64,000 bases of DNA from Cytospora piceicola (Eukaryota; Ascomycota; Sordariomycetes; Diaporthales; Cytosporaceae): NCBI GenBank assembly GCA_023375675.1, contig JALQBC010000003.1:186001-250000 (forward strand), read 5' to 3'. The notes beneath the pieces were generated by a model. It saw only the letters and a program-made list of their open reading frames with translations. It searched no databases and was not told the DNA's origin. Positions 23,621-35,200 of this stretch are shown here, one piece after another. The first letter of the stretch is position 1, and each line of letters starts with the position of its first letter. The position numbers and the translations under genes are program-made.

Positions 23621-24801
23621 GGTGCTTGCGCCTTAGCGGACAGAAAGTTGTCCAAATTCAGGGTGCGCTTGTCCGTTTACCGGCGTCGAATATGTCTGAG
23701 GCTGACGAAGACGGAGTGTTGTCGTCGTGGTTGACGGCGATGTTACAGGAAGCAGGCGCAAAGTGGTTGAAAGGCGCACAGAGCAGGAGGCGGGGGTGGG
23801 GTTCAACAATAAAGCTCCCGAAGACTGTCACTTCGCATAGGGGGGTGCTGGAATAAATTTGCACAATGTAGAATGCGATGTGTTTTGAATCTGTCTATGC
23901 TGCTGGTAGGCTGCTGCTGAAATAGAGAGCGCAGGCGGTGGTGGTTGAATCGACGTGAAAGCTGGTGAGGATGATGAGGGAAGGAAGCTTGGTTCAATCA
24001 TTGATGTTGCTTGCATTCCTGGCTCCACACAGCCAAAGCCGCCGGCCATGCTTCATGCTTGTGCAATGACGAAGCAGCGGGGACGCACGGACCAGTTACA
24101 CCACATGCTTCTCATTAACATTCACTGGCTTCCAAGTTTCCTTCCTTCCACATGAATATCTACCATGTACCTACTTAAGTACCGAGGTAGGTACTAAGTC
24201 CCTGGTGGACTTACCGGAATCTACAGATCTTCCGTTCCATTCAAGATAATATCATCCATCCTTTCAAGCTGGAACAGCTACCGCTTACGTATCTGTGTCT
24301 ATTTATAATGCCATACCTCAGTCTATGTTCCGACTACCTAGGTAGCCTCCAAAATTTCCTTCCCAGAGTGTGGTGCAACACCACACGGATTTCAGCTCCT
24401 GCTCCTGCCGGAAGGAGCTGAAACTTGATATCGAGAGTCTCTTCTACTACTTTGTGCCCCTCCCCCCCTCTTCGAAGGATGTTCGGTAAGCCTCAAGGCC
24501 ATCAGGGAGCCTGCAGGCCGATGTCTCATGTACTGATTCATCCGCTCCATTCGCAGTGACAACTGCCTGCCTTTACAGCTGTGGCACAGCCCTCAGTGTA
24601 GTCTCCCAGGGTTGCTGAGCAGGGGAATACACACTAGGTACCTAGGTAGGCTTGATATCATGTAAGCCCCGCCCCCTCCACACGTATCTGATATCGACGT
24701 ACTCTGTTTCTATGGGGTTCTTCTTGGTATCCTTCCTCCGGGTATCCTTCTTCTAAGTTATCCTCGGTGCCTTTACTCGTGCACTGCTCTTAGGTGATAT
24801 C
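23621..24801. other. Divergent intergenic region, left border of the accessory island
   Basis: About 1.2 kb between Snx41 (-) and the NACHT gene (+). It contains perfect TACCTAGGTA copies at 24335-24344 and 24639-24648 and a related run near 24166-24200. Just before the NACHT ATG there is a short repeat of GGTATCCTTC (24726-24754). The open frames on both strands are short and lack domains. No transposon ends were recognised. Confidence 0.5.
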
Positions 24802-27800
24802 ATGGATCCAATTACTGCGCTGGGATTAGCAACAAATGTGGTACAATGTGTACAGTTTACGTCGAGTCTCCTGAGGAGCACTTACAACATCTACTCCCAG
24901 GGATTCTCTGACCAGAGTCAGGAGCTGGATCGCATTTACACCAAGTTATCCGGTTTCAGTTCTGATCTCGCCAAGAAACTCGCCAAGACAGCATCCTCAT
25001 CTCCAGAAACGAAGTCCTCGAAGCATGCAGCACCTCTCAAGGAGCTCGCCACATCTTGCCGGGAGGCCTGCGATGAGATTCTCTCTGCCGTCGCCCAATT
25101 GAAGTCCAAGCACGGCACCCAAAAACGCTTGTGGACCAGCTTCAGAATGGCCCTCAAAGAGATCATGAAACAGGGTGTACTCCACCGGCTCCAGGAACGT
25201 GTTGGAAAGATCGAGACGTCGATAATTCTTCATATATGTGCTTTATCCAGGTGATGTTCTTCTTTCATTGCGTGCTGGCCAGCTGAATACTCATCCTCAG
25301 TAGCGAACAGATTGAAGAACTGCAGCGCTTGATCCTTCAGAGTCAGCGTCTCGGTTGTTCTCACGAGACGGAATTACAAAGCATTCGTACTGATCTCTCG
25401 CAAATTCTCCATAAATTCGATCATTGGAAAGGGCAATGCAGCTCCGATGGACCTGATAGCGCAAATATCGGATCACTCACAACCAAGCTCTCCGCATTAT
25501 CTCTTGAAAGCCAGAGGATCTCCATGGCCCAGGAAATTTTGGTCACTCTGGACTGTTCTCAGCGGCCGGTGAGGCATGAGAGTATTTCAGAAGCTCACGC
25601 CCGGACTTTCAGCTGGGCGCTACGGGGGAATAAACCTAAGGATGATATCCGCTTGAAGCGGGGTCAAGGGAATTTGTACCAGTGGCTTTCATCTGGATAT
25701 GGCATGTTCTGGGTATCTGGGAAGCCCGGCTCGGGCAAGTCAACCTTCATGAAATATGTTGCGGACCATCTTGAGACCCGGCGAGCGTTGTCGATCTGGG
25801 CCTCACCACACAGCGTCATTATTGCTAGCCACTACTTTTGGAGTGCTGGCACTACGACCCAAAGGTCGCAACAAGGCCTCTGGCAATCCTTACTCTTTGA
25901 AATCCTCTCCAAAATACCGGAAGCTATTCCCGAGGTCTGCCACGGCCGATGGCAGCTGAAGCTCGCGCATGCAGGATACGTCTCCGGTCAAGACTCATGG
26001 AGCACCAGCGAGCTCCGAAGTTGTTTCTCACGCCTCGCCCAACAGCAGTCCAGCAAAACTCGCTTTTGTGTTTTCGTTGATGGTCTCGACGAGTTCGACG
26101 GCGACCAGCTGGATATCGTCCAGACCTTGATTGAACTCTCAAACTCGCCGATGATCAAATTATGTGTTTCTAGCCGGCCATGGAACGTGTTTGAGGCGAA
26201 CTTAGGGCAGTCGCCCTTGTGCAAGATTTATATGCATGAGTTGACAAGAGACGATATACTGCAATTCTCGGAAAGTCAGCTTGCTCGCCACCCGCGCTGG
26301 GCTGTTGAAGTTGGACCCGTCGAAGCAGACTTGCTGATCAAAGATATCGCTGGAAGGGCCCAGGGTGTCTTTCTATGGGTGTTCTTGGTTACAAAGCTGC
26401 TTCGAGAAGGTCTTACAAATGACGACAAACCAAGCGACCTTCGCAACATGCTGGACTCTGTACCCCCTGATCTGGAGCAGTTTTACAAGCAGATGCTGGA
26501 CAATGTATCAAGCGTGTATCACGAGAAGATGGCTGGCTTCTTAGAATTGGCTCTTGCGGCTCATAAGCCCCTGAACGCGTCCATATACCACTTCCATGAA
26601 ATGGGGTATGACGACGTCGAGTACGCACTGAAAGAACAAATCAGCCCGCACGATCAACAAGACCTTGAGAGAACCCACAACCGAATTCGTCGTCGACTAG
26701 ACGCATTTTGCAAAGGCCTCCTAGAGGTTGATACTCTGGGCCGCGTTCAGTACATACATCGCACAGTCAAGGACTGGTTGAGAACGGCAGCCATGAGATC
26801 TTACCTTAGAGCCAAGGTCAAGCCCGATTTCGACCCTGACTTGTCCATCTTTCGAGGCTATCTCGCTGTATACAAGCACCCTCCTGTCGGAAGTGAAGTT
26901 GATATCTTTCGTCATCAATTTGACACTTACTGGAGTGGGTGGGCTGTGACTCATTTTCACGAGGCGTTATCCTACGTGGACATATCGGCTGGTTTTAGCC
27001 AGGCTCACGCAACTGAGGATGTCTACCGCATCTTAGACGAATACTCTTCTGTGGTGGTTAAGCTATTCAGGTCAGGTTTAGTAAGGTTCACGGAGCAGGC
27101 CAAGTGCTTGCCCGAGGCGGATGGTGTCACTATGCTTCGAAGCCACCTACTGAAATCAGGACTATGGGGCTACCTCGTGCACAAGTCTCCTGATTACTTC
27201 ACGCCGTTGGTAAGATGTCCCCAGGCTATACGGTTTCCGTTCTCGACAACAACCGATGACACGCAGAACGAGATGGCTCTTGCACGCTCCAAGGTGGCGA
27301 CATCAGTACTGAGTCTTTTCCTTAACGAGTATCTGCCTGAAGACATAACCAACCCCGACGGCGACCCCTTGAATCCTTTCGTATTCAAGAACATGGCAAT
27401 ACTCGAGTTCTTGGTCATAAGCAATGGGTTGCTAGGACAAGGTGCCGATCACAGTGTTACAATCCAGACGGCCGGTTCCCTACAAATACCAGCATGGCTA
27501 GGGCTCTTCCTGCTGGCTTTCAAATTGGACTCCTCTGAAGCTGGTGATTTATACATATTTCTAAGTTCGTTACTGGCCGGGATAGACTTCAAAGTTGCCC
27601 TATCGGGCCATCAAATGGGACGTATCTCATGGGCCATTATCTGCAACCACATTAGCGCACTTCAGGGCCGGTCAAAAGCGTACGACATTGCGCCACAGAC
27701 ATCCTCCGTAACAGAGCACCATGGACAGCAGAGGGCCCGAGGAACAGGGGATCGCCAACCAAAATTTCTGTTCCGCGTCGTGAAAAGTCTGCTCAAGAGA

Positions 27801-28070
27801 CTTGTGCAATGCCGCGAATCTGGCAGTGATTTCCATATTCCCTGGCGATATTTACTGGTCGCTATCAACGAGGGTTTCTCTAGGCGTTTTGCAAAGCGAT
27901 TATCGAAGCGGCTTTCAAAGTTGGTACCAAGGGGGATGGAGCCAGACTCAGGGTCAACACGAGAGGCACAGACTGCCAGTGCCGTGGGCTCGTGTAAGAG
28001 GAAGCGGGCGGAGGTGCCCGTATGTGAACCTAACAAACGGACGAGGAATTCTTTGAAGCGGATGAGGTGA
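24802..28070 (+). CDS. NACHT-domain STAND (NLR-like) protein
   Basis: Two exons, 24802..25250 and 25301..28070 (CCAG|GTGATG..CCTCAG, AGCTGAATAC branch), give 1,072 aa. The first ~140 residues (MDPITALGLATNVVQCVQFT) match the pattern of the fungal STAND N-terminal domain (HeLo-like/PF17111 type). The NACHT NTPase has P-loop GKPGSGKST (290-298) and Walker B VFVDGLDEF (407-415). A helical region follows, like that downstream of NACHT in many fungal proteins (DUF7791 type: EKMAGFLELALAAHKPL, YIHRTVKDWL). No ankyrin, WD40 or TPR repeats are seen; the ~400-residue C-terminus is unique. The tail carries repeated basic RLSKRLSKL and KRKR patches, possibly nuclear-targeting. Known fungal relatives act in heterokaryon incompatibility or immunity-like programmes; that role is inference here. 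A consensus AG|GTGAGT at 28067 next to the stop leaves open an extra 3' exon. Confidence 0.83.
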
Positions 28071-28140
28071 GTCGCAGCATTGGTAAGCTATTGAAAAGGA
28101 CTTGGTCGTGTCGAGAAGACTGGGTGGGAGGTTCGAGAAT

Positions 28141-28164
28141 CAGAACGTGATAGATCACGTTCTG
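28141..28164. repeat. 11-bp inverted repeat (hairpin)
   Basis: CAGAACGTGAT and its exact reverse complement ATCACGTTCTG are separated by AG. The structure lies about 70 bp downstream of the NACHT stop codon. It could be a transcript-end stem-loop or a dyad-symmetric protein-binding site; the sequence alone does not decide. Confidence 0.8.
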
Positions 28165-28440
28165 GGCTGAGGAGTAGGTATATTGTACCACTGGACGAGG
28201 ACGGCGCCAAACCAGGCCCCTTCCTTACAGATGAAACACATGTAGATAATGATCAGTCCCAGCAAGCCCCTTCCCTCCTCCAAAAGGAACAAAAAAAAAC
28301 CACAGCAAAGTACAGCAAACATCTAGGTCGTGGTACTACATTTTGTTCCACGAGGACTGTGGTTGAGGGCCTTGTTTTAATGGGCACCCTGTCAGGTTCA
28401 TGTGGTCCTTTTGCACCAGGTACAACAGGGATATTTCAAA

Positions 28441-28466
28441 TACCTAGGTACCTAGGTACCTAGGTA
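28441..28466. repeat. Tandem TACCTAGG array (three overlapping TACCTAGGTA)
   Basis: An 8-bp unit TACCTAGG is repeated perfectly so that TACCTAGGTA occurs at 28441, 28449 and 28457, followed by TACCGTGG. It lies between the NACHT and P450 genes, near the P450 promoter. It is the only perfect tandem version of the dispersed motif that I found. Confidence 0.9.
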
Positions 28467-28683
28467 CCGTGGTAGCCACAGTATGTAGCCTTGAAATAGC
28501 TTGCTGCCAGCTACCACCTTGAGTCTCAAAGCTACGGAAGACGCAGCCTGTAATTATTCACAGTCTCGATAGCCTGACTACCCCTTCAGTTGCCGAGCTT
28601 GAAGAGCAACAACCTGCATGTGTCGAATCCGGAGTCCGTCCTAGTCATCACCACGATCGCCTGCTTTTCAGCCCAAGTTTGCC

Positions 28684-30619
28684 ATGTTTGATACGTGGGC
28701 ATGCCAGGAGTTGCTCACCTTTGTATTTGGAGGTGTTCGTCTGCCCTTGAACCCCGCTCCTGCGCCATCTGCACTGTGAAAACTAACCGGTAACTCATCT
28801 TCGCAGGCTGTATTCTACCTGACCGTTCGATCCATTTGGCGCGTCTACTTCCACCCGCTCTCCAGATTTCCGGGTCCGAAGATAGCGGCCATCTCCGATA
28901 TTTGGTATGCATACCACTCGTAAGTCTTCCTCCCAAGGGATACTCTAGGTTGTGTTGGTAGATGATGACTCACTAAGTTTCTAGATTGAGAGGACGGTGG
29001 CCATGGGCCGTGGAGGATGCCCTTAAGAAATATGGTATGCGCGAACTTTAGACATCATGTCCTGGTGTTGTTTCTTTCCAGCATACGTAGGTATTAACTC
29101 ACCCGCGCAGGCGACATCGTCCGGATCGCACCGAATGAGCTGGTTTTCGTCACACCCCAGGCCTTGGCAGGTAAGCACCGCAGTGAAGACCTCGGTACCC
29201 ACAGTCTGTTGGCTCATACAAGACTCTATAGACCTGTATGGCTCCCACGAGAAGTCCCTCGAACTTTTCCCCAAGACACAGATCAACAACCATGGGAATG
29301 ACGAGCATGGTGGCCTTATCTGGGAATGGGATCCGGTACGGCACCGCCAGGTATCCAAAAGGTTATCTCCCGCATTCAGTGGGCGTGCTCTAAAAGCTAA
29401 AGAGCCAACCATACACAAATATGTTGACCTTTTTGTTGACCGTATAAAAGATCTTGGCGGGAGACCTCAAGGTGTCAGCTTGCCGAAGTGGATTAACTGG
29501 TTGTGTGTGGATCTCTCGGCCGATATGGCCTATAATCGGGAGATGAACGCCTTGAATGACAGTAAGCCAGCCCCCTGTGTCTACTGTGCCCCGTTGGAGG
29601 AACCTACTGACTCCTGCGTAGTGCAAGACCCCCCGTATCTCACCATACTCGCGGGTTTCCACCGAGCCCTTGTCGTTATTCAGACATCGTGGCGCTTTCC
29701 CTTCCTCAGCCCGCTTAAGTATATCTACCTCCTGATCACTGCGATGGGCCACTCCAATATCAGAGATCACAGCCGACAGCAGTTAGAGCGGCGCATCAGA
29801 CGCAAGGGCGCACTTGAGCATCTAGACTTTATCGAGCAGATCATCCCTGAGGATTGTGAGCCTCCCAAGGACCCAAAAGAAATGCGACATCTTGAACAGG
29901 TCGCGGGTCAGCTGCTGATAGCAGGGTACGAGCCACCGTCATTATGGTTATACTTCACTGTTTATTACTTACTGGAGAATCCTCGCGCACTGGACACCTT
30001 GGCCAAGGAAATCCGCGATGCGTTTCAGAGCTATAGCGACATCACAGCTAGTGCGGCAGCGGACTTGCCCTATCTGACAGCTTGTCTGAAGGAATCACTC
30101 CGATTTACGCCACCTCTTCTCACCGGAATGCCTGTTGTCAGTCCAGGTGCTACAGTTGATGGGACCTTTATCCCAGAAGGGGTAAGCTGTTTTGGTTTCT
30201 CTTTGTGTCTCACATTCTTGCTCTCTTCCCCGGTAATCTACTGACCAGTGGCGCATCAGGTCGTATGTCAATCCAGCTCCTTCGCGTTAGCACGCAGCCC
30301 ACGCAATTTCCAGGAACCTTTGCAATTCCGACCAGAGCGCTGGCTAGCAGAGGAACACCCGCTTTACAACCCTCAGTTTGCTGATGACAACCTCAAGGGC
30401 TTCCAACCGTTCAGCCAGGGCCCGAGAATGTGCTCGGGAAGAGAGATTGCATGGTGGCAGAGCAGGGTGTTTATAGCGAAGGTGTTGTGGATGTTTGATT
30501 TGAGGAGTGTCCCGAGACAACATGTTGAGATGGATAGAGACCTGAGGGGCTGGGGCATGTATGAGAAGCCCGAAGTTTGTGTTCGGTCTGTGCCAGTGGA
30601 ACAAAACGAGGCAAGGTGA
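28684..30619 (+). CDS. Cytochrome P450 monooxygenase with atypical I-helix
   Basis: Seven exons: 28684..28734, 28807..28919, 28985..29034, 29111..29170, 29232..29561, 29622..30181 and 30260..30619, about 507 aa. Exon 1 is the least certain: GTTCGT at 28735 or GTATTT at 28723 both keep phase. Class role: heme-thiolate oxidation of a small molecule at the ER membrane. Visible features: a short N-terminal hydrophobic helix, [14 protein letters not shown], the K-helix ESLR within [18 protein letters not shown], and the heme loop [10 protein letters not shown] with Cys at 30431-30433. The I-helix reads AGYEPPSLW (29921 onward) where AGxE/DTT is usual, so the oxygen-activating Thr is absent. The 29562-29621 intron is 60 nt, in frame and stop-free, but has a CTACTGAC branch and is taken as spliced. 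It lies about 1 kb upstream of the PKS on the same strand and is a plausible tailoring enzyme. Confidence 0.85.
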
Positions 30620-31660
30620 CCGTATTCTTCCTGTTACCTGGCGTCAAGCAATCGAGGGCTTCGTGAAGTATCCATGTCTACTATGGTGACTGAAAAAGGT
30701 TTCTATACCTTGACCAGTTCCATAATGTGAGGCTTCTAGTGCTCTGCGGCTTGCCAGGCTTACACTCGTTCAACAGTCAGCTGATATCAAACAATATGTA
30801 TTTTATTCCATTGCCAGGGCTTTGTCGCAGGATTTTAATCGAGGAACCAGCTGATTATGCTTGAGTTTTACATGGGGCACACACAAGACGATGTTCGTAT
30901 AGCTCATTATTTGACGGCTGCCTGACAAAGGTTCAACTTCGCTGCATCGGGTTTCATAACGGGACGTATCGGATTTTTTTGAGTACCAGTTGACCTCTAC
31001 GAAGAAACCATGTATCTCGGATGCAATCTACGAACAATACATGCAATGCACTTAAAGGGGGGCGCTCTAGCAGGATATATGCATAGATGGGAGTGCTCTG
31101 ATGCAAGCATTAATGTATACCACAGTACAGTGCAAAAGTACGATGTGATCCACCTACCGGCTCTCCACTTTTAAGGGAACTTGGGGGTGGCGAAGCCCCA
31201 CTAAACTGTAAACCAACGTTCTCGCAAGCCATCAAGTGCTCAACGATGTTGATCGGGAGGCTTTGTGAGCTTCGGATTTTCATCGGCGCTCATCCCGTGA
31301 GAGAACCATGCAGCTGTGCCTGCGCGTTGGGCGACAAGGCCCAGGATGTGATAAGTATCAATTCTCCAAAAGTAGAAGGTGCACAATTATTACCCAGGTA
31401 GTATCGGCCCCCAAGCTGGAGGGAGATAGATTGTTGACACAACTACGAAGCCCTGTCACTTGGTTTTAAGACATGAGTATTTAAGTAGATACTTTCAGTG
31501 AGGATGGCTACCTGATCAATGCAATCCTTTAAGCCACCTGCAGCCATCGTCAACTTTGGAAATACTCCACCAACACGCGCTCCGTCCCCCTTCCCGAATC
31601 TACCTCAACTGCTTGCCCCATGCGCGGCTGCACTACCTTGTCAGGCACGATCCTTTTACT
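30620..31660. other. Intergenic region, P450 / PKS
   Basis: About 1 kb between two co-oriented genes of the putative cluster. AT-richer, no supported open frame and no perfect TACCTAGGTA copy. I see no obvious symmetrical binding site for a cluster regulator. Confidence 0.5.
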
Positions 31661-32155
31661 ATGACCAGTACCGGCGCCCTGGACGTTGCGATTATCGGGT
31701 CCGGTTGTCGGTTCCCTGGTAACGCCACCTCCCCGTCTAAGCTATGGACTCTTCTGAGCGATCCAAGGTCTGTGCCCAGCGCAGTCGTCGCTTTGGAGGG
31801 ATTTTACCATGAGAATGCGCAGTTCCATGGGCATTCCAACGTTAAGGAGGCATACCTTCTGGAGGGAGACGGCGTACACCGCCGCTTCGACGCCGCGTTC
31901 TTTGGCATCAGTCCTGTCGAGGCCAATGTCCTGGATCCCCAAACACGTTTGCTTCTCGAGACTGTCTACGAGGCACTCGAGGCTGCTGGGCAGACCATTG
32001 ACGATCTAAGAGGGTCCGATACAGCCGTATACGCTGGCCAGATGACAAATGACTATGAGCTGCTCATGTACCGGGACCACGAGAATTACGGCAAATATCA
32101 TGCTACGGGGATATCGCGGACCATGCTCTCGAACCGCATCTCGTATTTCTACGAC

Positions 32156-32158
32156 TGA
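32156..32158 (+). other. Premature stop 1 in the KS domain (TGA)
   Basis: Codon 166 is TGA where related synthases have Trp in the string YFxDWHGPSMTIDTACSSS. The flanking residues are otherwise intact. It lies 33 nt before the catalytic Cys codon (32189-32191). Confidence 0.85.
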
Positions 32159-32227
32159 CACGGTCCGTCTATGACTATTGATACAGCGTGTAGCTCGAGT
32201 CTGGCTGCCCTCCACCAAGCCGTTCAA

Positions 32228-32230
32228 TAG
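32228..32230 (+). other. Premature stop 2 in the KS domain (TAG)
   Basis: Codon 190 is TAG in AVQ-stop-LRLGHSR, where AVQQLR is usual; CAG to TAG is one transition. A hypothetical 99-nt splice (GTATTT at 32142 to CTTAG at 32240) would remove both KS stops in frame but would also delete the active-site Cys. Confidence 0.85.
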
Positions 32231-35200
32231 TTACGCTTAGGGCATTCACGGGTTGCCGTTGTTGCGGGCTCTAATCTAATTTATGATGCGGGCAACTTCA
32301 TCGCCCAGACGAACCTGCAGATGCTGTCTCCTGAGGGACGATCTCGTATGTGGGATGCGGATGCCAACGGGTATGCTCGAGGTGAGGGCGTTGCTGCTGT
32401 GGTGCTTAAGACGCGCCAGGCCGCTGAAGCCGACGGAGACCACATTGAGTGTATCATTCGCGAGACAGCTCTAGGCCAAGACGGCAAGACCCGTGGGCGG
32501 GCTATGTGAGAGATGATCCCGTTCATATGCATATATACTCAAGTATAGACGACTAACCCAAAACCTTGGCGCTGTAGGCCAAGCGCATCTGCGCAGGCGC
32601 AACTCATCAGAGACTGCTATACTCGTGCTGGACTGGACTTGCGGGATACTGCGGACCGCCCGCAGTTCTTCGAGGCCCATGGTACAGGCACACCGGCTGG
32701 CGACCCGGTTGAGGCTGAAGCCATCAGCTGTGCCATGTTTCCGGACGGAAAAGGCCCAGAAGTCTCACTCGGGCCACTTTATGTAGGCAGCAGCAAGACC
32801 GTCATCGGCCACACCGAAGGAACAGCCGGGATTGCCGCAATTCTGAAAGCATCACTTGCCCTTCAAAACGCTGTAATTCCGCCGAACCTTCTCTTTGACC
32901 GCCTCAGTCCCCACGTGGAGCCTTTCTACGATAAGCTGCAAATTCCAACAAGTCTGATGCCATGGCCCGCTGTGGCCGGGGGCGGGCCACGCCGTGTGAG
33001 CGTGAACAGGTGAGGCCAATCCGTATATTCCTGATTACCAGGGACTTCGTCACTGACAGCCCTTTCACATGATAGTTTCGGCTTTGGAGGCACCAATGCT
33101 CATGCCATCCTAGAAAGCTACACACCGCCAGCCCAGATTTCGCAGTCAGCCCAATCAAGACTGCCCCCGTCGATCCCCTTTGTATTCTCAGCCGCTTCGG
33201 AATCTTCCCTCAAGGCATATATGGAAGCTTTCTGCGGCCACCTACGCCAAGATGGAGTTCTGCATGATCTCAGAGATGTCGCCTACACGCTGGATGCGCG
33301 GTGGACACGGTTACCAGTGGCCACCGCTGTCGCAGCTTCTACTGCTGATGAACTCTGCGCAAAGCTTGCGGCCAAGCTGAAGTTAACACGGGATCACGAA
33401 CAAAGGGTCGGTGTCCGGGCGATACGCCGGAACACAGATGCAGAAAAACCTCAAGTCCTAGGGGTTTTCACAGGGCAGGGGGCACAATGGCCCCAGATGG
33501 GATTAGACTTGATCACCACCTCTGCGGCTTCAAGACGTATCATAGGACGTCTTCAAGACAGGCTCGATCAGCTCCCCGCCGCCGATCGTCCCAAATGGTC
33601 GATTATGCAAGAGCTTCGGAAAGACCCCTCCTCCAGCGACATAATGGGCGCTGCCCTCTCTCAGCCGCTTTGTACCGCGATTCAGATTGTTCAGGTCGAT
33701 CTTATACGCGCCGCAGGCGTTGAGCTTACAGCTGTCGTTGGACACTCGTCCGGCGAGATTGCGGCAGCCTATGCTGCGGGCCTTATATCAGCCGAAGATG
33801 CAATTTGTATTGCTTACTACCGCGGCCTACACTCGGGGCTGGCAAAGGGACCAGAGGGCCAAAAGGGGGCTATGATCGCTGTGGGTACGTCTGCCGACGA
33901 CGCTCAGGATCTTCTGAATTTCCCCGAATTCGAAGGTCGCGCGTATCTAGCCGCCGTCAATTCTGCATCGAGTGTTACGCTCTCTGGAAATCAAGATGCT
34001 ATAGAAGAGTTGGAGGTTATCTTCATGGATGAGCGTAAATTCACCAGACTATTGAAGGTGGACAAAGCCTATCATTCGTGCCATATGGAGGCGTGTTCTG
34101 CCAGATATGTCGACTCACTCGCAGCCCTGAAAGTCTACATCGGTTCCGGTGGGGAAGCTCGTTGGTTCTCCAGCGTTTATGATGGCTCAGAGATGGGTAA
34201 GGAGAACCTTCTGAAGGGTCCCTATTGGGACAGTAACATGGTGAATCCGGTACTCTTTATGCAAGCCGTCGATCGTGCCTGTGCCTCGATGAAGTCGTTG
34301 GACCTAGTAATCGAATTTGGCCCTCACCCGGCGCTCAAGGGGCCTACTCTTCAGACCATACAGGATAGGTTATTGCGCTCAGTTCCTTACACCGGTCTAT
34401 TTCATCGCGGTATCTCAGCCTTCGCATCACTGGCTGACGGCCTTGGCTATGCTTGGACACATCTTGGGCAATGGCAAGGATCCGTCGACCTACAGAGCTA
34501 CGATCACTTTTTGTCCGGCGACACAGTCTGTAAAGTGGTCAAGGGGCTCCCTAAATATGTTTGGGATCACCAAAACGAATACTGGCATGAATCAAGATAC
34601 GCCAGAGCAGTGCGCCTCCGAAAAGACCCAGTACACGAGTTACTAGGACATTTGACGCCGGACAGCACTGAACATGACATGAGATGGCGCCATATTTTGC
34701 GTCCGTCCGAGGTACCTTGGATTACTGGTCACCGACTGCAGCATGGTATCATCTTTCCAGCGGCCGGTTATATCGTCAGTGTTCTCGAAGCGGCCTGGAT
34801 GCTGAAAAAAGGCGCTCCTGTAAAGCTGATCGAGATTCTGGATATTGAGATCGTGTCAGCCCTGATATTCGAGCATGACGACTCAAGCATGGAAATAATC
34901 CTCTCCCTCGCCAACATTTCAAGGATTACCATTGACACAATCGAGGCGGAATTCAGGTATCATGCGGCTTCCGCAGAGGGTTATGACGAACTCAGACTGA
35001 AAGCTAGTGGCCGTGTGCGAATTTCCATCAGCCAACCCAGTGACGCGGCCCTTCCGCCTCGGCTTCCGAGGCCATCCAACCTTGTACACGTCCCGGAGGA
35101 GAAGTTCTATCAGTCAATCTCAGAGCTTGGGTACAACTATAGCGGTCCGTTCAGGTCATTGGAGAGGATAGAAAGGAAACTTGGCGCCGCCACGGGATTC

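Larger units (their letters stand above)
28071..28683. other. Intergenic region, NACHT / P450
   Basis: About 610 bp. It contains a near-perfect hairpin at 28141-28164 just after the NACHT stop and the densest palindrome tract of the window at 28441-28466, about 220 bp upstream of the P450 ATG. A run of A (28289-28298) may be part of the NACHT 3' UTR. Confidence 0.6.

Noticed and set aside
29562..29621. Unspliced reading of the in-frame 60-nt P450 segment
   Set aside because: It has a GTAAGC donor, CTACTGAC branch and GTAG acceptor, and the translated insert does not look like P450 sequence.
32506..32577. Apparent further nonsense codons in the PKS KS domain (TGA at 32508 and beyond)
   Set aside because: They lie in a normal intron: AT|GTGAGA with GACTAAC branch and CTGTAG acceptor. 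Splicing restores [16 protein letters not shown], which matches KS sequences.
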